DNA of 64,000 bases from Ignelater luminosus (Eukaryota; Arthropoda; Insecta; Coleoptera; Elateridae), in contig VTPC01000813.1 in NCBI GenBank assembly GCA_011009095.1, positions 1-64,000 on the forward strand. The letters are read 5' to 3'. Below the pieces are notes generated by a model, which had not been told where the DNA came from, searched no databases, and saw only the letters and a program-made list of their open reading frames with translations. Made by a program: the position numbers and the translations under genes. The number at the start of each line of letters is the position of its first letter. The stretch's first letter is position 1. This document shows positions 1-10,318 of the stretch, one piece after another.

Positions 1-46
1 CAACCGTTCAATCGAAAAGAGTCGTATGTTTACCGCTCATTTAAGT

Positions 47-69
47 GAGTCGTTCATTGTCAACGACTC
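47..69. repeat. Short perfect hairpin upstream of the SLC35E3-like gene
   Basis: GAGTCGTT (47-54) is followed after seven bases by its reverse complement AACGACTC (62-69). It lies about 200 bases before the start codon. No promoter role can be shown; the rest of 1-273 is AT-rich presumed promoter and 5' leader without a clear TATA box. Confidence 0.3.
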
Positions 70-273
70 CTTCACAAACGACCCATCTCTAATTTTAAAT
101 CGTTATGTTTGGTTCGTGGAGTTTGTGGTTTGGTATAACCTAACTTTCTATTTTCCTTAAATTTTCGTTTACGTGTTTAAATTCTCCAATATGAAACGTC
201 GATTAAATGAACCATTAGTAATTTGTAGATAAGATAACGGTTGCTGTACCTGCCTCATATTCGTAAAGTAAAA

Positions 274-1479
274 ATGAATAGTAAATTGAAAACGTCTTTT
301 TATCTTTTTGCAAATATTGTGTTTTCAATAACAATAATTTTACTTAATAAATGGATATATTCACACAAAATATTTCCAAATATTACACTATCAATGGTCC
401 ATTTTGTGGTAACTTTTCTAGGACTTTGTGTATGCGAAAGGTTAAATTTCTTTGATGTTAAATCAGTCCATTTAAATCACTTAATTGTATTAGCACTGTG
501 CTTTTGTGGGTTCGTGGTGTTTACTAATTTAAGTCTCGAATATAATTCAGTGGGAACATTCCAAGTTGCCAAAATGTTAACTACACCAGGTGTCGTACTA
601 ATTCAAGCAATTTATTACAGAAAACAGTTTTCTATACCAGTTAAATTAACTTTGGTAATGCATTATTTTGCTTATATTTTATATGTGGGATTAATCTTGC
701 GTGGGTGTCTTTGCAGCTCCCAATAATTGTAGGTGTAACGTTGTGTTTCTGTTATGATATTCAGTTTAACTTATTTGGAACGATATTTGCAATAGTAGGA
801 GTAGTTATAACTTCTTTGTATCAAGTTGTAAGTTTGTACGATTATTATGTATTTATCATTATTTATAAGCGCTGAATTGTAGCTTGTAAATTCAAAACAG
901 TCAGAACTTCAGTTAAATGCAATGCAGCTTTTATATTATCAGGCACCTTTATCTGCCGTATTTCTTTGCTTTTGTATTCCGATTTTGGAACCATCAGTAG
1001 CAAGTATACCACATAGCTGGACAGCTGTAGAAATGGTAGCTGCATTTGAACAATTAAATATTGTTTCTGACTTATCGTTATTTACAGATTATGGTGTTGG
1101 TTTCATGCTTGGCGGCTTTATTTGTGAATTTAACTACTTATTGGATTATTGGAAACACTTCACCACTAACGTATCTTTTAAAGCATGTCTTTTTCTTGGT
1201 GTATGTTTTTTTCCTTAATTTCTAGCTAGATATAACATGTTAGGACATTCGAAGTTCATTTTAATTACATTGGGTGGATGGCATTTATTTGAAGAGAACA
1301 TGTCCACTAATCAGTGGTTTGGGTTAAGTTTGACACTATTTGGAATAGTTTCATATACACACATAAAGGTGTGATGAGGTGAAGGTTAAGTAAAAGTCTT
1401 GCTTATGCTAATATTATTTTAGATGCGGGAACAGGCTCAGGCAGTGATTGTTGTGGAGAAAGAACAACTACTTAAATAA
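274..1479 (+). CDS. SLC35E3: SLC35E3-like nucleotide-sugar/triose-phosphate translocator family protein
   Basis: Six exons: 274-654, 717-827, 883-1035, 1088-1170, 1230-1368 and 1423-1479. All five introns are GT-AG and 52-62 bases long. The joined frame is 307 codons, ends in TAA, and is close to the roughly 313 residues of vertebrate SLC35E3. Family blocks are read in order: GTFQVAKMLTTPGVVLIQ in exon 1, NAMQLLYYQAP in exon 3, YWIIGNTSPLTYNMLGH across exons 4-5, and a C-terminal SYTHIK before a charged tail. The protein is hydrophobic throughout, as expected for a ten-helix EamA/TPT-fold carrier of Golgi or other endomembranes; its substrate is unknown in animals. ATG 274 is chosen because it gives the family start (MNSKLKTSFYLFANIVFS) and upstream frame lacks a better ATG. 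Reading through intron 3 (1036-1087) shifts frame out of the conserved NLTTYW block, which confirms that intron. The gene converges on the tincar-like gene. Confidence 0.93.
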
Positions 1480-1533
1480 ATTGCATATAAACATTGTATT
1501 AAACAGAATGTATACAAAAAATGTTTTAACTTC

Positions 1534-1539
1534 AATAAA
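1534..1539 (+). promoter_or_regulatory. Polyadenylation signal AATAAA of the SLC35E3-like gene
   Basis: A canonical AATAAA lies 55 bases after the stop codon. A second AATAAA overlaps the stop region (about 1475-1480) but would leave almost no 3' UTR. Confidence 0.6.
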
Positions 1540-1540
1540 A

Positions 1541-3190
1541 AATTAACATAATCTCACAATCGATTTTTAATTAAGTACAGTATTATTATTATTATCAAGT
1601 CGCAAGTCTTATTAGTGTTACTTTTTTTTTCATATTAATACATCTAAAGAGATCAAACTTAATCATTGCAGTTGCTTAATCGTAATAATAATTTACACAT
1701 AAAGCCATACATAAATTATTATTTTGCTATTTATCTATACAATACAAAATAATTTGCACTTGGATGATCAGTTATGTTTAAATTAAATATATTTACAATA
1801 TAAAAGGTCTAATTACACTAAATCAAGTAGAAAATCTGGGACTACGGTATATAAATCCAATGTTATCCTCACTAATACCAAATAAATACGATATGGTAAA
1901 GTGGATATTCAGTATTTAATATACCATCAATGGTCCAAGTTGACTAAACTAACATGGAATGTAAATAATTTAAACTCTTTGGTACAGCATCTTAAAAAAG
2001 TTGATATATCATAAAACACAGAATGATTCAGTTAAGATATTCCTTAATACACTAACTACCACATTTATCGTTAAAAATTGCAGATTACAATATTCGTTTA
2101 TTACAAATAACAAAATTATTGTAACTGAATCATTCTATATGTGTAAAGAAATGTTTCTTCTATGCTAACAATAAATAATTCCCTTTTAGGAATTGAAAAC
2201 CACATTTTCTTGTAAACAGTAGAGACTGTCTATTGTAGTTTTTACATTTGTGTGTAGGTATACATTGAAACTTTTTATTACAAGAAAATTCTGGATTAAT
2301 AAGTTTAAAAACGATACCAACATAACCTAGAAAGACTGTTTATTTACTCAGCATAAAAATTTAAGTTGGCAATATTTTTGAAAATTTTGGTATTACATTT
2401 TTATATTCCATTAATTACAGACAACATATTTCATAATAATTTTTTATTTTAAAGTTCAAAATAATTATGAAATCCTAACACTTGATACATTTATCAGCAG
2501 TACTTTAATCAACAATAATTAAAATAAAGTGAATTTTGATATTTGAATTTCGAAAGCAATTTAGAAATTAAAGCATGCCAAACCTAATTTTGGTTTACCA
2601 ACTGATTTTGTTTTAACAATAAAATTTAGTGACTTATTATGCTGTATGGGCGTTTTAACAACTTTCTAGATTTCGACGATATTGTTATAAAAGTATTTTA
2701 TCAACTAACTTTTCTTGTAATTTTAAAATATGGTACAATAAACAGTCCATCTGAAAAATAATTACAACACTAAAGTGAGCAAAAATTATTGTAATTTTTA
2801 TTGTATTGGTATACTGGACAAAGTAGAAGTGTGGTAATTCTGTGTTTACAAAAACCTGTTCCTATGGTATTGGCTAAATTGCTTGAATTCAATTGATTCT
2901 GCTGCTGTCGGATTAGTTTGTTCCAATAATGGTTGGTATTTACTAGAGTTCCTAAGAATGTCAATTATCAAATTCAGTTGTTACATTGGGGGACTCGAGA
3001 ATTACTGAACACGAAATCGCTTCCTAGTATTTTTAAAACTGTTAAGTCAGTATTACTAAAACAATAAAAAATCTGTCAATCTTATTTGTCAAAAAGTTCA
3101 TTGGCGTTAAAGATAATGGATGTTTACTTATTTGCCTTGTAATAGTAGTCTGGTGCCATTGCTGTATAGTATGTTGTAAAGTTAATTTTT
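1541..3190. other. AT-rich intergenic stretch
   Basis: No conserved coding block, RNA gene or clear repeat was seen on either strand; open frames are short and stop-rich. Some of the start may be 3' UTR if a distal poly(A) site is used. Confidence 0.5.
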
Positions 3191-3353
3191 TTTTCTATTC
3201 TCCAGACTAGGAGTTTTTAAACATCCAGTTATGTTTGCCATCCTGACTTTTCTAGTTACAAACAATCGAGGCTCTGTCAAGTTGGCAGTGTCACCACATC
3301 AGATGTAGGTTATGTATGTAAATTGTTAATTATATTCAAAGTGTTGGCGTAGG

Positions 3354-4394
3354 TGGGGGAATATCGCGCAACTGCTTTCCGCTAATGACATGATTATTTG
3401 AAAAAACCAGAGACATGTTATACTACTGTGTAGACTTGACATTCAAGGTCCAGAATTGTGGCATCATCTAACAAAAATACATATATGTATAGTACGGTAG
3501 AAATGCGCATGCCGCCACTAGCCAATTGCCTTGTAACCAGTTTTTGGTGCTTGCGTCTAAACTCCTCACTATTCGAGTTCCGTGCCGGGTCCCTCTTTCC
3601 CCTTACACATGCCACCAGGAAACATATTCTAATAAGATGGAAAAGTCGAGTCTACATAGTATAACCTAGTTATCTCTGGAAAAAAACAGTGTTTTCCCTT
3701 AGCGTTTTTTGATATCTCTTCGGAAACATGGTCAAAATGGCCGCCGAAATTTGAGGAATTTTCAAAAATTTTGTTTTTACTTTAGAATTGTATTCTACAT
3801 CAAAAGAAACAACATTCAGAAACATTAATTAGCACACCTGTTCAAATCCAACTTATGGAACAAAAAGAAAAAAGAAAACTAAAGCAGTGACGACAGTCGC
3901 GGGAAAAGTTAATGTCGGCCGGCGCAAAAGGTTGCAAAAAAAAACAAAATTAAAAAAAGGCACAAAGTGAGACAGAAACTGGAGAATCAGAAATTGACAT
4001 GCCAGATGTACTTGATGATGATGATTCTGAACCTGGAGATGTAAAGGATGCGGATAATGAATGTATTTACTGTGGCGTGATAAAGAGATGCGGTTTCGGT
4101 GCGTGATTTGTGGACGATGGGCACTCCAAGAATGCAGCGGTTGGGACTGCACAGAATTACACTTGCGACCTGTGTAAACGTATGCCTAGAAAAGCGAAAA
4201 GGGTGTTTTAGTTTTCGAAACTTAGCAACTTAAAAACATAGTAATTTAAGAATAAAGTTTGTTTTTTCTGTAATTAGACAAAGATATTACTTTACTTTTC
4301 TTTAAAATTGATTTACATTCATCTTTTCAAATTATATTTAAAGTCGTTTCATGACTTCTAGATTGGATTTCAGAAGTTGCGCGATATTACCCCA
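3354..4394 (+). mobile_element. Pogo/Tigger-like remnant inside the long-TIR element
   Basis: GGGGAATATCGCGCAACT (3356-3373) is matched by its inverse at 4375-4393 with one mismatch, forming a second, inner pair of inverted repeats about 1 kb apart. A related copy of the motif, GGGAATACTGCGCAC on the - strand, lies near 4580-4597. Between them is the decayed tail of a DDE transposase (see 3960-4185). It may be a nested element, or these may be subterminal repeats of the outer one. Confidence 0.5.
3960..4185 (+). pseudogene. C-terminal fragment of a pogo-like DDE transposase with broken Cys finger
   Basis: Read across three frames, an acidic stretch (DMPDVLDDDDSEPGD) is followed by ECIYCG, then CVICGRWALQECSGWDCTE, then YTCDLCKR. 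The CxxC pairs, RWAxxxCSG and final CDxC are the layout of the PHD-like finger found at the end of many insect pogo/jerky-type transposases. Frameshifts after the first and second CxxC blocks and in-frame stops make it non-functional. The catalytic core is not recognisable upstream. Confidence 0.6.
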
Positions 4395-4865
4395 TCGCAT
4401 ACTAGGTACCCCACATGGCGCATATGAAACACTTTCGTAAAATCCAGTTTCTAAAAAAACTAAGGGTATAGTAAATAAATTAAAATGCTAATTGTGCATT
4501 AATAGATTTTTCTGTTACCTGTAAATTAGAGCTTTTCAATCGGTTTTCTGTGTTAGTAATAAATTTGTTCTCTTTGAGTGCGCAGTATTCCCTCACCTTC
4601 CTCTACTTAAGAAGAAATTACATTTTAAAAAAATTAACATCAAAATATTTTTATATGTTAACTTTTTTCAATTGCAAATTCTTCTTAAATAGGCTTTGGA
4701 TATAATTGACAATAAACATACATAACCTAACATCATGTGATGTGGTGACACTGTCAACTTGACAGTGACATTATTTAGAGCCTCCATTGTTTGTAACTAG
4801 AAAAACCAGGGTGACAAACATAATTGGATGTTTAGAGACACCTAGTCTGAAAAATAGAAAAACAT

Positions 4866-5405
4866 GAACTGTAAAATAATTCAATTTTATCTGTACCTGG
4901 AACTATAAATTAAAAAACCTACACAAGTAAGTAATTTTTTGTTCATTTCAAATTGAATGATACCTGCAAGTTCAATGAATAAATATGTGAGAGACATTTA
5001 CTTTTGTTTTCCAGACTACTTTGATAAGAGGCAATAAACACCCGTTATAATTTGATATACCGTGAGATTGAACAAACAAGGATTCGGAGCAGGACGTGCC
5101 TAGTGCATCATAATTAGTAAGATAATTTGTTCAATGGACTCAGCAATTCAGCACACTCAGTTTTCTAGAATTTGCTGCAACTTACTAAACGACATAACCT
5201 TTACTTTTAACATCAAAACGAAATGTCAGTTTTCCTTCTGCTGAATGGGTGTACTCGTTCAGCCAGCGCCAGCGCTGGTACAGCGATTCGCCACCGCCGA
5301 TTTATGGCTGTATTTGACTGAACGACATCATTCAAACTGTAACAGAAACACCTCGAAAAAATGACAAAAATTCTATATAAATAAACTATCAAATTCCAAC
5401 AATTA
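4866..5405. other. Intergenic, no supported feature
   Basis: AT-rich sequence without conserved coding, RNA or repeat signals, ending at a MITE. Confidence 0.4.
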
Positions 5406-5578
5406 GGCATTTAAAGATAGGTTACAAAAAATATGGTGGAGTGTTGGTAAAACGCCTTTATTTGTTTAAGAAATTAACAAAGCATTGCTTCGGATCCGAA
5501 CTTAGTCTGGCAACAAACGTATCAAAACGTGTGCTTGCCAAGACTCCACCATATTAATTTACGTCATCTTTAAATGCC
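5406..5578. mobile_element. Tourist-like MITE, 173 bp, TTA target duplication
   Basis: The ends are inverted copies: GGCATTTAAAGAT at 5406 and its complement ending at 5578. A second shared block, AATATGGTGGAGT, sits further inside each arm, giving TIRs of about 45 bases. TTA precedes the element (5403-5405) and follows it (5579-5581). TTA duplication is typical of PIF/Harbinger elements. It has no coding capacity. Confidence 0.75.
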
Positions 5579-5581
5579 TTA

Positions 5582-6409
5582 TAAATAAATTCCTGACGCT
5601 TTGTAGGTTATGTCTACAAGATCGTATCGATTTTATTATGACCAACAAAACTCCCCACCAACTGCTGAGTAACCGCTGGCGAAAACAGCGAAATTTATTT
5701 CTTGTGGAAAATATGGTGACCACTGTCGTAGCAATGGGGATGGCGATTTTGTTTTTTTAATAAATCAATTTAAATCAAGTAGGAAAAAAATCGATGTCTA
5801 AGAAATCGATATTTAGTGTTTTTCGCTATAGAAATGTGCACAAACGAAACCAGATTACGCTCTCATCTGGTTATAAGTACCTTGTTTCTTTCCTTGTTCT
5901 ACGAAAAGATATTTTAAGTAAGATTAGTTACGATACGATTTATTTACAAAAATTGATTTGACTGTAAATCGTTGAGAAAAGAAATCCATTTCATTCAATG
6001 GTTGCGTCCATAAACAGCAACGGACAGTAACTATAATTACGCGCTGTCGTCAGCGAAAAGGGCGCTATTGAATTTGCGTTTATGGAAATTTGCTGCCAGT
6101 TGTCCTGGAAGTTTATGATGTCGATGTTACTATTTGATATCAGCTTGTGGACACAAACAGTGGCTCGTTCAGTTGGAGAAAAACACGATCGTGGCGCTTG
6201 CTATTGGAAATTAAGAAGAAACAGTAGAACATATCGTCCAGAAACAGTCATAAATCTTTAGATTTGGAGATTTATAGCCAGTCTAGCAACGTTTGTTGTA
6301 GTTGATGATCATTGATCACCTTTTCTTCAACCATCTTGACAAAATTCAGCGCCATCCCATAGTTACTGATTTACCTCTTATAGCGCCGCTGTTACCAGCG
6401 CGTCGATAA
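5582..6409. other. Intergenic, no supported feature
   Basis: Moderately AT-rich. No conserved reading frame or repeat boundary was recognised. Confidence 0.4.
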
Positions 6410-7650
6410 AGCCAGTTGACGCGATGCAAAATACCGACACCAAACAAAAACGGTCGCAAATTGGGCTTATTAACAATTTTCTCTCTGCTAGAGGCGCTGC
6501 TGTTCCTCATTAAATTTGACAAGTTTAAAACGTCAGTTTATAGGTTTGAGGTTATTAAAATTTAAATTTTAGATGAAAGTAATTATCAATACCTTGTAGT
6601 TGATTCTTTGCAAAGTTTGTATGAGCATGTGTATTTTCTATTTCATCAACGTCTCTTCATTACTTTCACAATTAGTTTTTATAAATTGCTGTAAAAAAGA
6701 TTTTGTGGTGGTTGCGTAACCGTTTCTTGAATAAGCTGGGTTAATTCACATAACTCTGCCATGTAATTTGTATCATCAGATCATAAATAAGAGTTAAGTT
6801 CCCAAAAACTCGTTCAATGTGCAACAGCAAGGCATTTCAGAAATCACTCTTTCTACAATTTAAATTTTATAACCTCAAACTTTAAGTACATTCCACCGAA
6901 GAAGAAGTTTGGGATGTCGGCGTCGTTGTCAGTATTCGTATGGTATAAGATTGCATTATAAAATAAGATATGGCAGACCTTCGGTATATTATGGTGGGAA
7001 AACTCTCATTTTTAAATAACTAAATAAAGCTCTAGCACAACGTATGGAAAAAGCTGAGAGAAATTTTAAAATATTGCAGCTTACAACTTTTGATGAAAAT
7101 ACGGATTGCAACGACGAGACCAACAGCCACAGTAACAGGAAACAAACGCAAGTGTCATTTGGTAGTTTGACAGCATGGAATTTGTTTATGGACGTGCCTC
7201 TGCTGCCGGCGCCGGCATCCATTATAGAAGCATTAATAAGGATGCCGGCACCAATATTCAACGTGGTGCCGGCAATTATTAGCAAAATACATGGTACCGG
7301 TGCCTGCTCCTGCACATAAGCTGTATGAAAACCAGCACCAGTTTCTACGTATGCGTTTTGGGCACAACCTTCGTTTATTCGTCTCGACTACGTAAATCAA
7401 CTTAGTGTTTAAGTTCCTGGTGCGATAGCTTTGTCTTTGTCAGCTAGATAAGAATTGTTTGAGACAAAAACTCTAGTGCTTATGATTTGCTAATTCACAC
7501 AAACGTCTTCTTTAGTGGAATATATTTTATAAACTGACGTTTAAACTTGTCAAATCTGACATAGAACAACAACGCCTCTGGCATTATTGAGCTCAATTTG
7601 ACATCGTTTTCTGTTTGATGTCGGCAGTTTATCTCATATCAACTGGTTTT
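6410..7650 (-). mobile_element. Foldback/long-TIR element, copy 1, split by a nested insertion
   Basis: The left arm (6410-6575) starts GCCAGTTGACGCG and runs to GAGGTTATT. The inverse arm starts with AACCTCAAAC at 6871, is broken by the 6885-7525 insertion, and resumes at 7530 through AAACTGACGTTTAAACTTG to CAACTGG near 7650. Removing the insertion and one TTTA leaves 596 bp, the length of copy 2 at 8751-9346. The interior (for example AATTTATAAA and ACAGCA blocks near 6680) matches copy 2 in the opposite orientation. No intact frame is conserved between the copies, so it looks non-autonomous. Confidence 0.7.
6885..7525. mobile_element. 641-bp TIR element nested in the foldback element
   Basis: Left end ACATTCCACCGAAGAAGAAG and right end, read inverted, ATATTCCACTAAAGAAGACG form TIRs of about 25 bases with about four mismatches. 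TTTA flanks both sides (6881-6884 and 7526-7529). The uninterrupted second copy of the host element lacks this segment. Inside, a GGTGCCGGC-like motif recurs at 7205-7300, giving open frames on both strands that show no family resemblance. Confidence 0.7.
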
Positions 7651-8244
7651 GCGCGGCGACAATGGTGGCCTGGCTGTTATTCCCATCATAAAAAAAAGTA
7701 TGCTAAGTCGATGTTTTAACAAACTTAGTGCAAAATAAAAGTACATTCAATATGAATTGCACAGTCCATTGAACACACTTAATGATTTCAAAATAAGGCA
7801 GCGGTTAGAAATCGCCCAACCTCTTCTTGACAATTAAATGCCAAGTTGTCATAAGTATTATAAGATGATTCAAAGCAGAAAATTTGAAATTAATTAAAAC
7901 ACAAAACATTTTGAAAAAATTAACAAAACCAGTATTAAAACGATGAACTTGAATAATTCAGGAAACGAAACTGCAAAGCTGACTGACACTTGAAATGTCA
8001 TTTTCATATGTCAACCAATCAAGAACTTGAAAATTGGTAGCACGTCGCCGTGCCAACTGCTCCTAAACACAAGCAACCACCACATCTTAGATCAAGAATC
8101 ATAAACATCCTAGAGCCAGCGTTACGAATTAATACCAATCATGCTTCATCGTTCGAACGGCAGCGGCTGTTTTGGTAATCTCAAGAATCGCGATTTTCAT
8201 CAACAACAGATGGCATTAGATGTTGTGATTTAATGTAAATAATA
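7651..8244. other. Intergenic, no supported feature
   Basis: No conserved coding or RNA signal seen. Confidence 0.35.
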
Positions 8245-8590
8245 GGCGCGTTCAATACACGTAACAATTCAAAACCCTACAAATCAGTTTTCAATTGGTA
8301 GCGTAAAAATTACCGTTACATTTCGGAGCGATCGGTTTAAAAGTTAATATAATTAATTCTGTAACGAATATAATTTTAGGTTATAAATTCATAATAATAC
8401 AAATTAATAATAAAAGACTTACAGTTTACTGCAGAAATTTTTTCCAATTTGTGAGAATTTACATATTCTTAAATTCGTTTTATGTCTTTTTTTTTATTCC
8501 AAATGACAGTTAGCGTCTATTTGCGTCCTTCAATAAATATGGATCGCCCCAGAATTAATTACATGGATCGCTATGTGCATTGAACGCGCC
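8245..8590. mobile_element. 346-bp TIR element (MITE) with TAATA duplication
   Basis: GGCGCGTTCAATACAC at the left end is mirrored by GTGCATTGAACGCGCC at the right end. TAATA occurs directly on both sides (8240-8244 and 8591-8595). There is no coding capacity; the superfamily is not clear. Confidence 0.65.
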
Positions 8591-8750
8591 TAATAGTTCA
8601 AGCAGCGTTGTCAAAGTTAGCGATAAATCTCCAGATCTGTTGACTTATAATCTTTTTACCGTTTTTGGTGAAGTGTTGCAACAATGTTCTTTACTATTAC
8701 ACTTAGTTTTCAATTTCCAATAGATGTCGCCTACTCCGTGGAAATCACCA

Positions 8751-9346
8751 AAACCAGTTGATGTAAGATAAAGTACCGATACAAAACATAAAACGATCGC
8801 AAATTGAGCGCAATACAAACAACTACTCCTCACTAGAGACGCTGTTGTTTACGTCAAATCTGACAAGTTTAGACGTCAGTTCGAGGTTATTAGGATATAA
8901 ATTTAAAAAAAAACTAATTATTAATACCTTGTTGCGTATTAAACGCGTTTTCGGAAACTTAACTCATACTTCTTATCTGATAATGCAAATCACATAACAA
9001 AAATATTTAGTGTAACTCGGTTTATTAAAAAAGAATGTACGGCCACCACGAAATCTGTTTTACAGCAATTTATAAAAATAAATGTGAAAATGATAAAGAT
9101 GACGCTGAGGAAATAGGAAATGCACTCGCTCTACGAAGAATAAAGAATAAAAGGCAACAAGTCATTAATAATTTCCTTTTTCTAAGATTTAGATTTTAAT
9201 AACCTCAAACTTATAAACTGACGTTTAAACTTGTCAAATCTAACCTAGAACAACAGCGCCTCTAGCGGAGAGAAAATCGTTATTGCGCTCGATTATCGAT
9301 TGTTTTTTGTTTGGTGTTCGTACTTTACCTTACATCAACTGGTTTT
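8751..9346 (+). mobile_element. Foldback/long-TIR element, copy 2, 596 bp
   Basis: Arms 8751-8900 and 9197-9346 are inverted copies beginning AAACCAGTTGATGTAAG and ending CATCAACTGGTTT. They share the blocks CAAATCTGACAAGTTTA and GACGTCAGT with copy 1. The interior holds a weak frame from about 9034 to 9200 that is stopped in copy 1. This is the uninterrupted form of copy 1 in reverse orientation. Confidence 0.75.
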
Positions 9347-10318
9347 GACAAATCGCCGAATGGATTCAATCCAGATGAGGTTTTTATAATTATTATCCGT
9401 TTCAACTTATAAAATAGTAGGATAGGTCATGGTTTATTTTTGCTAAACTGACAGCACAACAAAAGAAATTATATTTTGGTGAATGAAAAAACTAAGAACT
9501 TTGTTTGTGTTCAGGAGCAGTTAGTACGACGATGTGATGCCAATGGAAAAGGTACTTGTTGGCTGACATGTGAGCAATTGTCACATTTGTTTTTGTAGGA
9601 TGTTGATATCTTATTTTGCCAGTTTTCCCTTACTTTAAAATTTAATTAAACAAATGTAATTTTGGATCAGTAAGACAGTTACAAAAACTAATTATTAAAA
9701 TCGTTCAGAATTATTGAAATTATCCTACATCATTATCCTAATAATTTTAGTTAATGTAGATCTGGCAACGTAGCCAATGCAATATGCTAAACAATATAAC
9801 CTAAAATCCATTCTTACCTAACCTCTACAAAGTTTGCAACCTGCAATAATATACAGGGTGAAATTTTCATGGCTTTAGATGCCCTTATCAACATGACAAT
9901 TGACAGCAGTAATTGTGACGGTTGATTTTGGTTTAGTTTACTGTCATCTAAGCTCTGTAGTTGATTGGTTGTATAGTATGTTCGGAAAGAGAAATTAAAG
10001 GTAAGCCATGATATTTATGATATATATGCAGTCATATTTATAACTTTGCTTTGAAAAATTGACACTTGAAATGACATTGACATTGACAATTGAAATAAAA
10101 AGCCGAGTTAAGAATTTGACGTGACTTAAAAAATAAAATCATGGCCTACTTTAGGTTTTTCTTTTGTTTTAATTTGGTAAAAAGTTGATATCACAATAAT
10201 TTATGCTCACACAGTAATTATTTTTTAATTCATTTAAATTATTTTTAAAATTCGCATAATTGCCTAAAGATGTAGAATTTTCTAAACAAGAAAAGAAATC
10301 AATCCCCACTTAAGCATC
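9347..10318. other. Sequence 3' of the tincar-like gene
   Basis: AT-rich; the part next to 10318 is presumably tincar 3' UTR. No canonical AATAAA on the - strand was identified with confidence. ACAGGGTG at about 9853 resembles the start of an insertion at 47.4 kb, but no second end was found. Confidence 0.35.

Larger units (their letters stand above)
3191..4865. mobile_element. Long-TIR DNA element (about 1.67 kb)
   Basis: Two arms of about 150-170 bases face each other: 3191-3341 and 4693-4865. Both carry, in inverse order, an AGACTAG block, a C/T-rich block ending in TCTAGTTACAAACAAT, GAGGCTCT, a TGTCACCACATCA block and TAGGTTATGTATGT. They look roughly 80 percent identical by eye, with a small gap in one arm. 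Long terminal inverted repeats of this kind mark a cut-and-paste or foldback element. No target duplication is clean. The interior holds a pogo-like remnant (separate entry). Confidence 0.75.

Noticed and set aside
863..1045. - strand frame of 60 residues
   Set aside because: It is the antisense shadow of exon 3 of the SLC35E3-like gene.
3853..4152. - strand His-rich frame of 99 residues
   Set aside because: Antisense of the pogo-like acidic/finger region; GAT repeats give His/Ile on the other strand.
6989..7315. - strand frame with hydrophobic runs, overlapping a + strand frame
   Set aside because: Both lie inside the nested TIR element and follow from its GC-motif repeats; no family resemblance.
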